Shown: positions 7,131-15,577, counted from the stretch's first letter. The stretch is DNA of 64,000 bases from Mucilaginibacter pineti (GCF_900101875.1 NZ_FNAI01000014.1:103731-167730); one strand, 5' to 3'. Notes: generated by a model from the sequence alone, not told the origin. A program made the numbers and translations.

Positions 7131-7946
7131 ATGAACAACGATATAGAACGTCCACAAAACCCCAACAAAAGCAAAGCAATGGCCGGAGTTATTTTACTCG
7201 CCATTGGGGGTATACTACTGCTCAAGCAGTTCACTTTCTTTTTTGTGCCCGGCTGGCTGTTCAGCTGGCCAATGATTCTTATAGCCTGGGGACTTTTTAT
7301 AGGTGCAAAACACAACTACAAAAACTCATCGTCATGGATCATCATGCTGGCTTTAGGAGTCATATTTTTACTAAATGAAAATGTTGATAATGCCGACCGC
7401 ATAGTTTGGCCAATAGGTATTATTGGTTTTGGTATGTGGCTCATATTACGCAAAGGCAAACATGGCCAGTCATGGGATAAAAACGCCCCTTATGATAAAG
7501 GCAAATTTAACTTTGATACCGTGAACAACCCCACTGTTGATTACACTGTTAAGGATGGTGACGAAGTACCACCAAAAGAACAATACTACTCTCCTTACGG
7601 CCATGGCGATGATTTTTTAGATACCGTATCTGTTTTTGGCGGGGTTAACAAAACCGTACTTTCCAAAAACTTTAAGGGTGGCGATATAGTGAATATTTTT
7701 GGCGGTGCCGAACTTGATTTTACCCAGGCCGATATACAGGGCAGGGTGATTATTGATATCACCCAGATTTTTGGGGGCACCAAAATAATTGTGCCATCAA
7801 ACTGGCAGGTAGTATCTGACCTTGCCGCCGTGTTTGCCGGGGTAGATGATAAGAGGATCAGAAGCACCGCATCTTTAAACAACGATAAAATACTGGTGCT
7901 TAAAGGGGTATCTATTTTTGCAGGTGTTGATATCCGCAGTTATTAA
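7131..7946 (+). CDS. LiaF-like membrane protein with C-terminal LiaF (DUF2154-like) domain
   Basis: A 271-residue protein with four N-terminal membrane segments (about residues 17-105) closely similar to the product of 6333-6734, then a soluble beta-rich domain from about residue 155. That domain has the repeating pattern VFGGVNKTVLS, IFGGAELDFTQAD and IFGGTKIIVPSNW typical of the LiaF/cell-wall-active antibiotic response family. In Firmicutes LiaF restrains the LiaS kinase; here a LytS-type kinase and LytTR regulator lie two genes downstream, suggesting a similar envelope-monitoring role (inference). Confidence 0.85.
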   Translation: MNNDIERPQNPNKSKAMAGVILLAIGGILLLKQFTFFFVPGWLFSWPMILIAWGLFIGAKHNYKNSSSWIIMLALGVIFLLNENVDNADRIVWPIGIIGFGMWLILRKGKHGQSWDKNAPYDKGKFNFDTVNNPTVDYTVKDGDEVPPKEQYYSPYGHGDDFLDTVSVFGGVNKTVLSKNFKGGDIVNIFGGAELDFTQADIQGRVIIDITQIFGGTKIIVPSNWQVVSDLAAVFAGVDDKRIRSTASLNNDKILVLKGVSIFAGVDIRSY

Positions 7947-7964
7947 TTATTAAAATCATTAAAG

Positions 7965-8300
7965 ATGAACTGGTACGTAGCAAAATTAGTTTTCAGGGTG
8001 ATAAGCGGCGATGGCGATCATCAGGCGCAGTTTGATGAGCAATTGCGATTGATTAGTGCCGATACTGAGCTCAATGCCTTTGAAAAAGCAAACAAAATTG
8101 GCCATGCCAATCAGGATAGCTTTAAAAACATAGAAAAACAAACGGTTAAATGGCAGTTTATTGATGTGGCCGAACTAAACCAGATCAATGAACTGGCCGA
8201 CGGTACCGAGCTATATTACAATATACATGAAACCGCCGATGCCGACCTGTATATCGCCTGGGCGCACCATAAATCGGCCTTGCTTAATAGTATCAGGTAG
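7965..8300 (+). CDS. DUF4288 domain-containing protein
   Basis: A 111-residue soluble protein, 18 bp after the LiaF-like gene and probably cotranscribed. The opening MNWYVAKLVFRV, the QFDEQLRLISADTELNAFEKA stretch and the WQFIDVAELNQINEL segment fit the DUF4288 family. Function is unknown. Its stop codon overlaps the start of an inverted repeat region. Confidence 0.7.
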   Translation: MNWYVAKLVFRVISGDGDHQAQFDEQLRLISADTELNAFEKANKIGHANQDSFKNIEKQTVKWQFIDVAELNQINELADGTELYYNIHETADADLYIAWAHHKSALLNSIR

Positions 8301-8400
8301 TTAGTATCAAGTATCACGACAAAATTGAGCTTGGTAGCCAATACTATTACTTGATACCTGATACTAACTACTTGATACTAAAAGACTACTTGATACTAAC
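8291..8400. repeat. Inverted TTGATACT-type repeat array
   Basis: Left part 8291-8315 (TTAGTATCAAGTATC) is inverted relative to 8350-8400, which holds TTGATACC, TGATACTAA and two copies of CTACTTGATACTAA (8370-8383, 8387-8400). It is less regular than the octamer arrays elsewhere and lies directly in front of the histidine kinase, where it may form an mRNA stem or terminator. Confidence 0.75.
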
Positions 8401-8414
8401 ATAAAATATAAATT

Positions 8415-9449
8415 TTGGCTCTACCTACATTATCAGCTTCTAAATTATACGGTGCATTTGTTGTATGCGGTTTGTTATGGGCCGCATTGCAAACATATGT
8501 GATCCATAGTTTTGGCTTTTTATGGTTCACAGCCTCGGTAGATGGTTTGCTTAGTTCGGTTTTATTATCGGGCGCCTGCTGGCTCATTAACAATAACCTG
8601 CGCTACTACCAGCCGGGTAAAGGCAGCTACATTAACCTGTTTATATGGGTGGTAGCACTTGCCAGTATTTGCGGCGCAGGCTGTCGTTACCTGCTGCCGC
8701 TTATAAATACCGATAAAGTGTTTATTAACTTTGTTGTGCAATCATTAACTGTTAGGTTTTTTATTGATTTTTTGGCCATAGGCTGGATGGCCATGATCAG
8801 CTTACTATGGTATTCGCAGCTTGATCAAAAGGAAACACAACACCGCAAGGCCGAAGCCGAACAACTGGCCCGCGATGCCGAGCTTTATAACCTTCGCCAG
8901 CAATTACAGCCCCACTTTTTATTCAATAGCCTAAACTCCATTAACGCGCTTATTGGCTTTAAGCCCGATGAGGCCCGCAAAATGATTCACCAGCTGTCGG
9001 ACTTTTTGCGTGGTACCCTTAAAAAGGACGACCAGCAGCAGGTACCCCTTTGTGACGAGCTTACGCATCTTAACCTGTACCTGGATATTGAAAAGGTACG
9101 CTTTGGTCACCGTTTGCAAACCGAAATAAGCTGTGATGATAAATGCGCCCAGGCCCTGTTACCATCCATGCTGCTGCAGCCATTGGTTGAAAACGCCATT
9201 AAATTTGGTCTGTATGATACTACCGGCGAAGTAACCGTAAGCATCCGCGGCGAAATTGAGGAGCATTACCTGATAATTATGGTGCAAAACCCTTATGATC
9301 CGCAAACCTCACGCCCCAACAAGGGAACAGGTTTTGGTTTACGGGGTGTACAGCGCCGCCTTTATTTGCTTTTTGCCCGTAACGATTTGATGGAAACTCA
9401 TGCAAATGATAATATATTTACAACCATTATAAAAATACCACAGTTATGA
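8415..9449 (+). CDS. LytS/YehU-type sensor histidine kinase
   Basis: A 344-residue protein with about four membrane segments in residues 10-135, a short coiled linker, the His_kinase motif QLQPHFLFNSLNSINALIG with phospho-acceptor H167, and an HATPase core with PLVENAIKFGL and GTGFGLRGVQRRL. The start is TTG at 8415, because no in-frame ATG occurs before residue 125. Its stop overlaps the regulator start (ATGA at 9446), so the two are translationally coupled. No extracellular sensor domain is present; the membrane region must sense directly or through the LiaF-like partner. Confidence 0.9.
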   Translation: MALPTLSASKLYGAFVVCGLLWAALQTYVIHSFGFLWFTASVDGLLSSVLLSGACWLINNNLRYYQPGKGSYINLFIWVVALASICGAGCRYLLPLINTDKVFINFVVQSLTVRFFIDFLAIGWMAMISLLWYSQLDQKETQHRKAEAEQLARDAELYNLRQQLQPHFLFNSLNSINALIGFKPDEARKMIHQLSDFLRGTLKKDDQQQVPLCDELTHLNLYLDIEKVRFGHRLQTEISCDDKCAQALLPSMLLQPLVENAIKFGLYDTTGEVTVSIRGEIEEHYLIIMVQNPYDPQTSRPNKGTGFGLRGVQRRLYLLFARNDLMETHANDNIFTTIIKIPQL

Positions 9450-10195
9450 GGCGAGCCCTGATTATAGACGATGAACCGTTAGCACGCATGGTTGTAATGG
9501 AATACCTGCTTGATTTTAAAGACGAAATTGAACTGATACAAGAATGCAATGACGGTTTTGAAGGGCTTAAAGCCATACAGCAATACCAGCCCGATCTTGT
9601 TTTTCTGGATATACAAATGCCCAAAATAACCGGCTTCGAGATGCTTGAATTGGTGGAGCAGCCGCCTGCCGTAATATTTGCCACCGCTTTTGATGAGTAT
9701 GCCATAAAGGCTTTTGAAGCCCACGCGGTTGATTACCTGCTTAAACCTTTCAGTAAAGACAGGTTTAACAAAGCAGTTGAAAAATTCCTGGCATCAAGCT
9801 CACAAAAGCCTGCCGCCAAACAAACCGAAGAACTGCTGGAAACTGCCGCCGCGCATTCGCCGTCACAAAACGAGCGCATAGTGGTAAAAACCGGCACCAA
9901 GGTAAAGATCATTCCCGTTGCCGATGTTGAGTACCTGCAAGCCGACGATGACTATGTAAGCGTCATCACCAAAGAAGGCTCGTATCTTAAAAACAAAACC
10001 ATGAGCTTTTTTGAGCAAACGCTCGATCCCCGGTATTTTGTACGTGTGCACCGCTCCTACATTATAGCCATACAGCAAATTACCCGTATAGATCCTTACG
10101 AGAAAGACGCGCACCTGGCTATCCTTAAATCGGGAGCTAAAATACCGGTAAGTAAAACCGGGTATGTTAAATTAAAACAGGTATTAGGTATATAA
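9446..10195 (+). CDS. LytTR family response regulator
   Basis: A 249-residue regulator. Receiver domain at residues 1-120 with DDE at 8-10, phospho-acceptor D55 in FLDIQMPK, T/A site FATAFDEYA and K in LLKPFS. LytTR DNA-binding domain from about residue 145 (VEYLQADDDYVSVITKEGSYL ... VRVHRSYII). Cognate partner of the overlapping kinase; likely targets are the envelope genes in this module, which is inference. Confidence 0.93.
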   Translation: MRRALIIDDEPLARMVVMEYLLDFKDEIELIQECNDGFEGLKAIQQYQPDLVFLDIQMPKITGFEMLELVEQPPAVIFATAFDEYAIKAFEAHAVDYLLKPFSKDRFNKAVEKFLASSSQKPAAKQTEELLETAAAHSPSQNERIVVKTGTKVKIIPVADVEYLQADDDYVSVITKEGSYLKNKTMSFFEQTLDPRYFVRVHRSYIIAIQQITRIDPYEKDAHLAILKSGAKIPVSKTGYVKLKQVLGI

Positions 10196-10215
10196 ATAAA
10201 CCACCGGCAAACCAT

Positions 10216-10776
10216 ATGGGTATTATATTTTACATTGTTTACTGCATATGGTTTGCTACCGAAATTGTTATTAACCGCGCACTACGATCAAACAGCGCCG
10301 ATAAACAAAATGCAGACAAGGGCTCGCTGATTATCATCTGGCTTACCATTTCCTTATCCATCACCGCCGCTATACTTGTTTCTTCAAATTACTACCTGCC
10401 CATTTACCCAAATGTTTTGGTACAATATATTGGAATGGCAATCATTTTAACAGGCGTTGTTTTAAGGATCATAGCCGTCAGGATGTTAGGCAAATTCTTT
10501 ACTGCCGATGTAACCATCAGGCAGGGCCATCAGCTTATTAAAACGGGGTTTTATAAATACTTCAGGCATCCATCTTATACTGCTTCGCTTTTAAGCTTTA
10601 TTGGGTTTGGTGTGGCGCTTAATAACTGGTGCAGCCTTTTGATTGTAGCCGTGGCTATAACAATTGCGTTCACCATCCGTATTAAAATTGAAGAAAAAGC
10701 TTTAATAACCCAATTTGGCAACGATTACATAACCTACAAAAAAGAAGCTTACGGATTAATTCCTTTTGTGCACTAA
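10216..10776 (+). CDS. Isoprenylcysteine carboxyl methyltransferase (ICMT)-like membrane protein
   Basis: A 186-residue integral membrane protein with about five hydrophobic segments. The C-terminal half carries the phospholipid/ICMT methyltransferase signature GFYKYFRHPSYTASLLSFIG, then KIEEKALITQFGNDYITYKK, which binds S-adenosylmethionine in this fold. Its methyl acceptor in bacteria is unknown; lipid is one possibility. It starts 20 bp after the LytTR gene and is likely the last gene of that transcript. Confidence 0.8.
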   Translation: MGIIFYIVYCIWFATEIVINRALRSNSADKQNADKGSLIIIWLTISLSITAAILVSSNYYLPIYPNVLVQYIGMAIILTGVVLRIIAVRMLGKFFTADVTIRQGHQLIKTGFYKYFRHPSYTASLLSFIGFGVALNNWCSLLIVAVAITIAFTIRIKIEEKALITQFGNDYITYKKEAYGLIPFVH

Positions 10777-10842
10777 TAAAAAAATTTCACGGCCCTTGCA
10801 ATAATCAACTAATAAATTAGTTATATTGTAAATCCTAACTAA

Positions 10843-11550
10843 ATGCCTAAATTATTAGTTGTAATGGCCCTATTATTTCTGATGGTAACCGGCCACAAAA
10901 CAAACCTGCCCGATAGTAAACGGGCGAGCGATGCCCGTGCCAAAGTTTGGCCGCAATTACAAAAAGAGCTTACCGGCAAGGGTTTCAATACCTACGGTTC
11001 CATATACATTCGCGTATTTAAAGATATTGAACAAATGGAGATCTGGGTAAAATTGGGCAGTAAGTACAAGCTGTTTAAAACCTATGATGTTTGTTATTAT
11101 TCAGGCGGTTTGGGCCCCAAAACCAAGACAGGCGACGGCAAAAGTCCCGAAGGTTTTTATACCATCGAACCTAAACAATTAAACCCCGTAAGTAATTATT
11201 ACCTGGCCATTAACGTGGGCTATCCTAATAAGGTAGAACAATTAAAAGGTTATACCGGCGATGCTATTATGGTTCATGGCCATTGCGCATCTATAGGCTG
11301 TTACGCCATGACCAATCCTAAAATAGAGGAGATATATACCCTTGTTTACCAGTCGCTTGCCGCCGGACAGCAAAAGATCCACCTGGATATTTTCCCGTTT
11401 AAGATGGATGAAGATCACCTGAAATTTTACGCAGCCTACAAGCAGGATGCCTTTTGGCGAACCATGAAACCAGGCTATGAACTGTTTGAAAAGAAACATA
11501 TCCCGGCTGATTATGAGGTAAAAGGTAAGGAATATGCATTTAAGAGATAA
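10843..11550 (+). CDS. L,D-transpeptidase (YkuD fold, YafK-like)
   Basis: A 235-residue exported protein with an N-terminal hydrophobic signal (LLVVMALLFLMVTG). The YkuD catalytic motif is visible as MVHGHCASIGCYAMTN, with the nucleophile Cys in the SIGC element and His in the upstream HGH. YafK-type members act on peptidoglycan-linked lipoprotein or diaminopimelate bonds in the periplasm. Being 66 bp after the methyltransferase and in the same orientation as the LytS/LytTR pair, it fits an envelope-remodelling role. An imperfect ACTAATAAATTAGT palindrome sits in its leader. Confidence 0.85.
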   Translation: MPKLLVVMALLFLMVTGHKTNLPDSKRASDARAKVWPQLQKELTGKGFNTYGSIYIRVFKDIEQMEIWVKLGSKYKLFKTYDVCYYSGGLGPKTKTGDGKSPEGFYTIEPKQLNPVSNYYLAINVGYPNKVEQLKGYTGDAIMVHGHCASIGCYAMTNPKIEEIYTLVYQSLAAGQQKIHLDIFPFKMDEDHLKFYAAYKQDAFWRTMKPGYELFEKKHIPADYEVKGKEYAFKR

Positions 11551-11572
11551 ATATTAAATACAAAACCAACCA

Positions 11573-11743
11573 TCCATTGCAGCCACTCGGCTTCAGCTCA
11601 TAAGTGTTGGAAAGGACAAAAGATTGTCATTTCGAACGAGGAACGAGGAGAAATCTTAGACGATATGAAATGGCGCTTTGCATCCCGCAGAAGATTTCTC
11701 TTTCGCGCCGCGCTATTACCCACGCCTGCTCTATCGAAATGAC
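11573..11743. repeat. Composite palindromic element, copy 2 (inner part inverted)
   Basis: Left outer arm 11573-11610 (CCATTGCAGCCACTCGGC ... GTGTTGG) resembles 31323-31357. Inner palindrome 11626-11743 has GTCATTTCGA and TCGAAATGAC ends, but its interior is reversed: the GAGGAACGAGGAGAAATC side is on the left, whereas it is on the right in copies 1 and 3. Confidence 0.85.
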
Positions 11744-11809
11744 AACCTTTTATAAATTAGTAAATTAAATCTTCCGAACACACACATAACGGCGGCAAGG
11801 ATATTTTTT

Positions 11810-11862
11810 ATCTGCACATCTGAAATTTGAAATCTGCACATCTATAACCTGCACATCAAAAA
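11810..11862. repeat. Degenerate octamer array (ATCTGCAC-type)
   Basis: ATCTGCAC, ATCTGAAA, then ATCTGCAC, ATCTATAA, CCTGCAC and ATCAAAAA follow in roughly 8-nt steps immediately downstream of the flavin reductase stop. No inverted partner is visible nearby. The rest of the 313-bp gap is the element at 11573-11743. Confidence 0.55.
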
Positions 11863-11863
11863 T

Positions 11864-12751
11864 CTAAACCATCAGCACCATCATGGCCTCCAAAACCCTC
11901 TCTTCATCCAGCAGTTGTTTGGCTTTCAGGTGTAGTTGCAGCTCGCGGGTTTGATTGTCGCCGATGGTGGCATCCAGCAGGTCTTTTATTTCGGGTAGTT
12001 GGGCGTAAGTTTCTACGTCATCATCATCCGGAAAGGCCTCCAGGTTACCCAGCTGACCTAAATTATTACCCGTTAGCACCTTTGAATTACGGATGGCAAA
12101 CGGCAGGGCATCCACCCCAATTCCTATTTTCATGTTGGGTTTGGCAACTTTAAACAGGTTATCTTCTGTTATACGGCAATACCAATCGCCGCCGAGGCGG
12201 GCCACCAGGTCTATCCTGGCCTGGTCTATTTTGCCATCGGCGCCTAAAATATTTTCGTTTATGTGAATGATCTTTATTTCGGCAATAACCAGGTTTCCGG
12301 CGCCGGGCGTATCACCCAAACTTATCACCTCATTTATAACACACTCAAACTGTACCGGCGATTCGGCAACACGGGGCGGTTTTACCAGCGTTGATGCAAC
12401 CGATGTTAAGCCCGATTTAATGAACTCATTTACACCCTTTCCATATTCCACGCTCGACAGCGAAACCTGCTGTACAATATTGTAGTTAACAATATTTATC
12501 ACGCATTCGGGCACCTCTTTAATGTTTTCCAGCGTGTGTTTGGTGGTATTGTCCCTCACCCTTCGCGATGGCGAAAACACACATATCGGCGGGTTTACGC
12601 TAAACACATTAAAAAAACTAAACGGACTAAGGTTCACGTTCCCCTTTCCATCCACGGTCGAAGCCAGACAAATTGGCCTCGGCGCAACAGCGTGGTTAAG
12701 GTAATATTGAATTTCTAAGGGCGAAAGATCGGCGATGTTTATTGATGGCAT
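11864..12751 (-). CDS. Flavin reductase domain protein of the aromatic degradation cluster
   Basis: A 295-residue protein of the flavin-reductase-like (DIM6/NTAB) family, FMN-binding split barrel in residues 1-190: HAVAPRPICLASTVD, NLSPFSFFNVFS, PPICVFSPS and CVINIVNY are typical. It would reduce FMN or bind it for an oxygenase partner. I chose ATG 12751 (MPSINIADLSP); an upstream ATG at 12775 is created by the end of the palindrome at 12771-12846 and adds eight unlikely residues. Downstream of, and codirectional with, the fumarylacetoacetase gene, so probably part of aromatic catabolism; its exact partner is unknown. Confidence 0.85.
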   Translation of the reverse strand: MPSINIADLSPLEIQYYLNHAVAPRPICLASTVDGKGNVNLSPFSFFNVFSVNPPICVFSPSRRVRDNTTKHTLENIKEVPECVINIVNYNIVQQVSLSSVEYGKGVNEFIKSGLTSVASTLVKPPRVAESPVQFECVINEVISLGDTPGAGNLVIAEIKIIHINENILGADGKIDQARIDLVARLGGDWYCRITEDNLFKVAKPNMKIGIGVDALPFAIRNSKVLTGNNLGQLGNLEAFPDDDDVETYAQLPEIKDLLDATIGDNQTRELQLHLKAKQLLDEERVLEAMMVLMV

Positions 12752-12770
12752 TTGCTTTTTAAAAAAACTT

Positions 12771-12846
12771 GTCATGCTGAACGTAGTGAAGCATCTATTC
12801 TACACGATACATATCGTCTATCAGATCCTTCGTACCTCAGGATGAC
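12771..12846. repeat. GTCAT-ended palindrome, GTCATGCTGA subfamily
   Basis: Left end GTCATGCTGAACGTAGTGAA and right end CCTTCGTACCTCAGGATGAC are imperfect inverse copies around a central CACGATAC/ATATCGTC core. It fills the gap between the fumarylacetoacetase and flavin reductase genes. Confidence 0.85.
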
Positions 12847-12863
12847 AAATTTTGAATTTCTAT

Positions 12864-13859
12864 TTATTTCTTTAATCCCAGTATCGAAAAATCACTATCG
12901 GCTTTGGTAATAACGTTGCCAAGCATTCCAAGGCCGGTTATCTCCATTTCCACAAGGTCGCCATCCTGCAGCCATTGCGGTTGGTAGTTAGGGTCGTTCA
13001 GTAAACCTGTGCCGTTAAGCTCCAGGAAACAGCCGGTACCTACCGTACCAGATCCTATTACATCACCGGGCAGCACATCGCAACCGTAGGCGCAGCGCTC
13101 AATGATCTCGGCAAACGTCCAGTCCATATCGGCCATGTTACCTGCCGATACCTGTTTGCCGTTCACCACGCATTTCATTTCCAGGTTGTAGCTGTTGCCT
13201 GTATGACCCGGTTTGGCAGCAACCTTATATCGCTCCAGTTCATCGGGCGTAACCAGCCATGGCCCAATCACCGTTGAAAAGTCCTTCCCCTTAGCCGGAC
13301 CAAGATTCAGCAGCATTTCTTCCATTTGCAGGGTGCGGGCGCTCATATCATTCATGATCATGTAGCCGGCTATAAAGCTATCGGCATCGGCAGCTTTAAT
13401 GTTGCGGCCTTTTTTGTTGAGCACAATGGCCACCTCCAGCTCAAAATCGAGCTTGTTAAAATGGTCTGGCATACATTCAATTTCGCCGGGACCTTGTATG
13501 GCGTTATGGTTGGTAAAATAAAATATAGGGTATTGATCAAATTCGGCAATCATATCAACCTTGCGGTTGCGGCGAGCGGCCGCCACATGTTGCCTGAAAG
13601 CGTAACCATCCCGGCATGATGTTGGGTGCGGTACAGGGGCCGTAAGCTCAAAAAACAACTCCTCCTTAGCTTCGAGCTTTCCCGAACTTATCTCGGCGTG
13701 TACGCGCCTTGCATGGTGCATCAGTTCATCGCCTCCCCATAAAAACTCGTTCATGTTATCGGGAATAAGTTTATCACAGGAGTTGAGGTTGTAAATGTGG
13801 CCGTTTATAAAAACACCAAGGTGCTCACGATCTTCGGTTTTGTAGGATACTAATTTCAT
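12864..13859 (-). CDS. Fumarylacetoacetate hydrolase family protein
   Basis: A 331-residue FAH-fold enzyme. Residues 80-330 show the metal-binding and catalytic region: SCRDGYAFRQH, FDQYPIFYFTNHNAIQGPGEI, the acidic LDFELEVAIVLNKKGRNI segment and MNDMSARTLQ. The expected reaction is cleavage of fumarylacetoacetate into fumarate and acetoacetate, the last step of tyrosine degradation. Placement beside hmgA and hpd (divergent) supports this over other FAH-family activities. Maleylacetoacetate isomerase is not in the window. Confidence 0.88.
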   Translation of the reverse strand: MKLVSYKTEDREHLGVFINGHIYNLNSCDKLIPDNMNEFLWGGDELMHHARRVHAEISSGKLEAKEELFFELTAPVPHPTSCRDGYAFRQHVAAARRNRKVDMIAEFDQYPIFYFTNHNAIQGPGEIECMPDHFNKLDFELEVAIVLNKKGRNIKAADADSFIAGYMIMNDMSARTLQMEEMLLNLGPAKGKDFSTVIGPWLVTPDELERYKVAAKPGHTGNSYNLEMKCVVNGKQVSAGNMADMDWTFAEIIERCAYGCDVLPGDVIGSGTVGTGCFLELNGTGLLNDPNYQPQWLQDGDLVEMEITGLGMLGNVITKADSDFSILGLKK

Positions 13860-13898
13860 GAATAGTATAGTTTGGTTGAATCAAAGCTAATGAATGTA

Positions 13899-14015
13899 AT
13901 TTGAAGATTTGAGAATTTGAAGATTTGAAAATGCAGCTCTTTGATATAATGTACTGGATCGTTTAAAAAAATATGGAAATCATTTTCAAATCTTCAAATT
14001 CTCAAATCCTCAAAT
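13899..14015. repeat. Inverted octamer array pair (ATTTGAAG-type), no gene inside
   Basis: Left 13899-13933: ATTTGAAG, ATTTGAGA, ATTTGAAG, ATTTGAAA, ATG, exactly 8-nt period. Right 13981-14015: CAT, TTTCAAAT, CTTCAAAT, TCTCAAAT, CCTCAAAT. The arms enclose only 47 bp. It lies in the divergent region between the FAH gene and hmgA, where promoters of both must lie. Confidence 0.9.
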
Positions 14016-14058
14016 CAAGAATTCTTCAAATTAAAACCCTATCTTCGTATTAACCAAT

Positions 14059-14166
14059 ATGAGCATACAAAAGCACTTTTACTTTTTCCTGGGGCTTACC
14101 TCAATGAGTGATGCATCATCGTTCAGGGATGCTATGCTTGCAAAAATTGTATTGGCTCAATACTAA
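14059..14166 (+). CDS. Possible 35-residue small ORF
   Basis: ATG at 14059 to TAA at 14164-14166 encodes MSIQKHFYFFLGLTSMSDAS and 15 more residues. It has no signal peptide and no family I recognise. It lies in the 445-bp gap between the FAH gene and hmgA, so it could be a leader peptide, a gene remnant or chance. Apart from this and the octamer arrays I see nothing else in the gap. Confidence 0.2.
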   Translation: MSIQKHFYFFLGLTSMSDASSFRDAMLAKIVLAQY

Positions 14167-14304
14167 TTACCCCTTCCTCTTCTTACTTCTGAATATTGTC
14201 CGGCATTTTTTAACCTGCCTGGTCAATTTGTTTTAAGGCTTTTTAGAAGCTTTTAAAACTATCCGGATACTTTAAACGTTTTATTTTCAACCAATTAAAA
14301 CACC

Positions 14305-15462
14305 ATGCCTGTATATCATTCATTAGGAGCTATTCCGCCTAAACGGCATACGCAGTTCCGTAAGCCCGATGGTACATTATATGCCGAAGAACTGGTTTCT
14401 ACCGAAGGTTTTTCGAGCCTTTATTCGCTGGTTTACCATGCATACCCGCCCACTATTGTAAAAACACTGGGCGAGCCATACAGCGTTGAACCAAAAATTG
14501 CCCGCGAAAAACACCTGAAACATACCAGTCTGATAGGTTTTAATGTAGCACCCGAAGATGATTACCTGCAAAGCCGCAAACCGGTACTGGTAAACAGCGA
14601 TCTGCATATTTCATTAGCCGCGCCACGCAACAGCATGACCGACTATTTTTACAAGAATAGCCAGGCCGATGAAGTGGTGTTTATACATGAAGGCACGGGC
14701 ACGTTAAAAACAGGCTTCGGCAATATAAAATTCCAGTATGGCGATTACCTGGTGATTCCGAGAGGTACCATTTACCAGATGGAGTTTGATACCACAGCTA
14801 ACCGGCTGTTCATAATAGAAAGCTTTAGTCCTATCCGTGCGCCAAAACGTTACCGCAACCAATATGGTCAGCTAATGGAACATTCGCCCTATTGCGAGCG
14901 CGATATCAAACGTCCGCAAGATTTGGAAACGCATGATGAGCATGGCGATTTTAAGATCCTCATTAAAAAACAGGGCCTTATTTATCCGTACATCTACGGG
15001 ACACACCCGTTCGATTTTATTGGCTGGGATGGATTCCATTATCCCTGGGCGTTATCCATCCATGATTTTGAGCCCATAACTGGTCGCCTGCACCAACCGC
15101 CGCCAGTACACCAAACGTTTGAAGGCAACAATTTTGTGATCTGCTCGTTTGTGCCCCGCAAGTTTGATTATCACCCGCTCTCTATCCCTGCCCCGTACAA
15201 CCACAGCAATGTAGATAGCGACGAGGTTTTGTACTATGTAGATGGTGATTTCATGAGCCGTAAAAGCGTAGTAAAAGGGCAGATAACGTTACATCCCGGC
15301 GGTATCCCGCATGGACCGCACCCCGGTTCGGTAGAAAAATCAATAGGCAAGGAATCAACCGATGAACTGGCGGTGATGATAGACCCCTTCCGCCCGCTGA
15401 TGCTAACCGAAGATGCTATTAAAATTGAGGACGAAAATTATTATAAAAGCTGGCAGATGTAA
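14305..15462 (+). CDS. hmgA: Homogentisate 1,2-dioxygenase
   Basis: A 385-residue cupin-fold Fe(II) dioxygenase opening the ring of homogentisate to maleylacetoacetate. N-terminal features GAIPPKRHTQFRKPDG and LGFNVAPEDD-like stretch, then the central FIHEGTGTLKTGFG and IPRGTIYQMEF cupin strands. The C-terminal metal site region contains DEVLYYVDGDFM (Glu ligand) and GGIPHGPHPGSVE (His ligands). The length is shorter than the 430-445 of mammalian or Pseudomonas enzymes but usual for Bacteroidota. It precedes hpd on the same strand. Confidence 0.93.
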   Translation: MPVYHSLGAIPPKRHTQFRKPDGTLYAEELVSTEGFSSLYSLVYHAYPPTIVKTLGEPYSVEPKIAREKHLKHTSLIGFNVAPEDDYLQSRKPVLVNSDLHISLAAPRNSMTDYFYKNSQADEVVFIHEGTGTLKTGFGNIKFQYGDYLVIPRGTIYQMEFDTTANRLFIIESFSPIRAPKRYRNQYGQLMEHSPYCERDIKRPQDLETHDEHGDFKILIKKQGLIYPYIYGTHPFDFIGWDGFHYPWALSIHDFEPITGRLHQPPPVHQTFEGNNFVICSFVPRKFDYHPLSIPAPYNHSNVDSDEVLYYVDGDFMSRKSVVKGQITLHPGGIPHGPHPGSVEKSIGKESTDELAVMIDPFRPLMLTEDAIKIEDENYYKSWQM

Positions 15463-15463
15463 G

Positions 15464-15577
15464 AGGGAGCCTCACCTAAATCCTCTCCAAAGGAGAGGAC
15501 TTGAAGAAATTAACAGAATAAATCAACGCCAATTCCATTATAACTCCCTCTCCTTTGGAGAGGGCAGGGGTGAGGCT
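15464..15577. repeat. CTCACC-type repeat pair between hmgA and hpd
   Basis: Left hairpin TCCTCTCC-AAA-GGAGAGGA (15481-15499) and right hairpin CCCTCTCC-TTT-GGAGAGGG (15546-15564), both perfect, are flanked by GCCTCACC (15469-15476) and its inverse GGTGAGGC (15569-15576). The whole can form one large stem or two small ones. It resembles the CTCACCCC repeats at 5.7 and 24.8 kb in plan. Confidence 0.85.
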
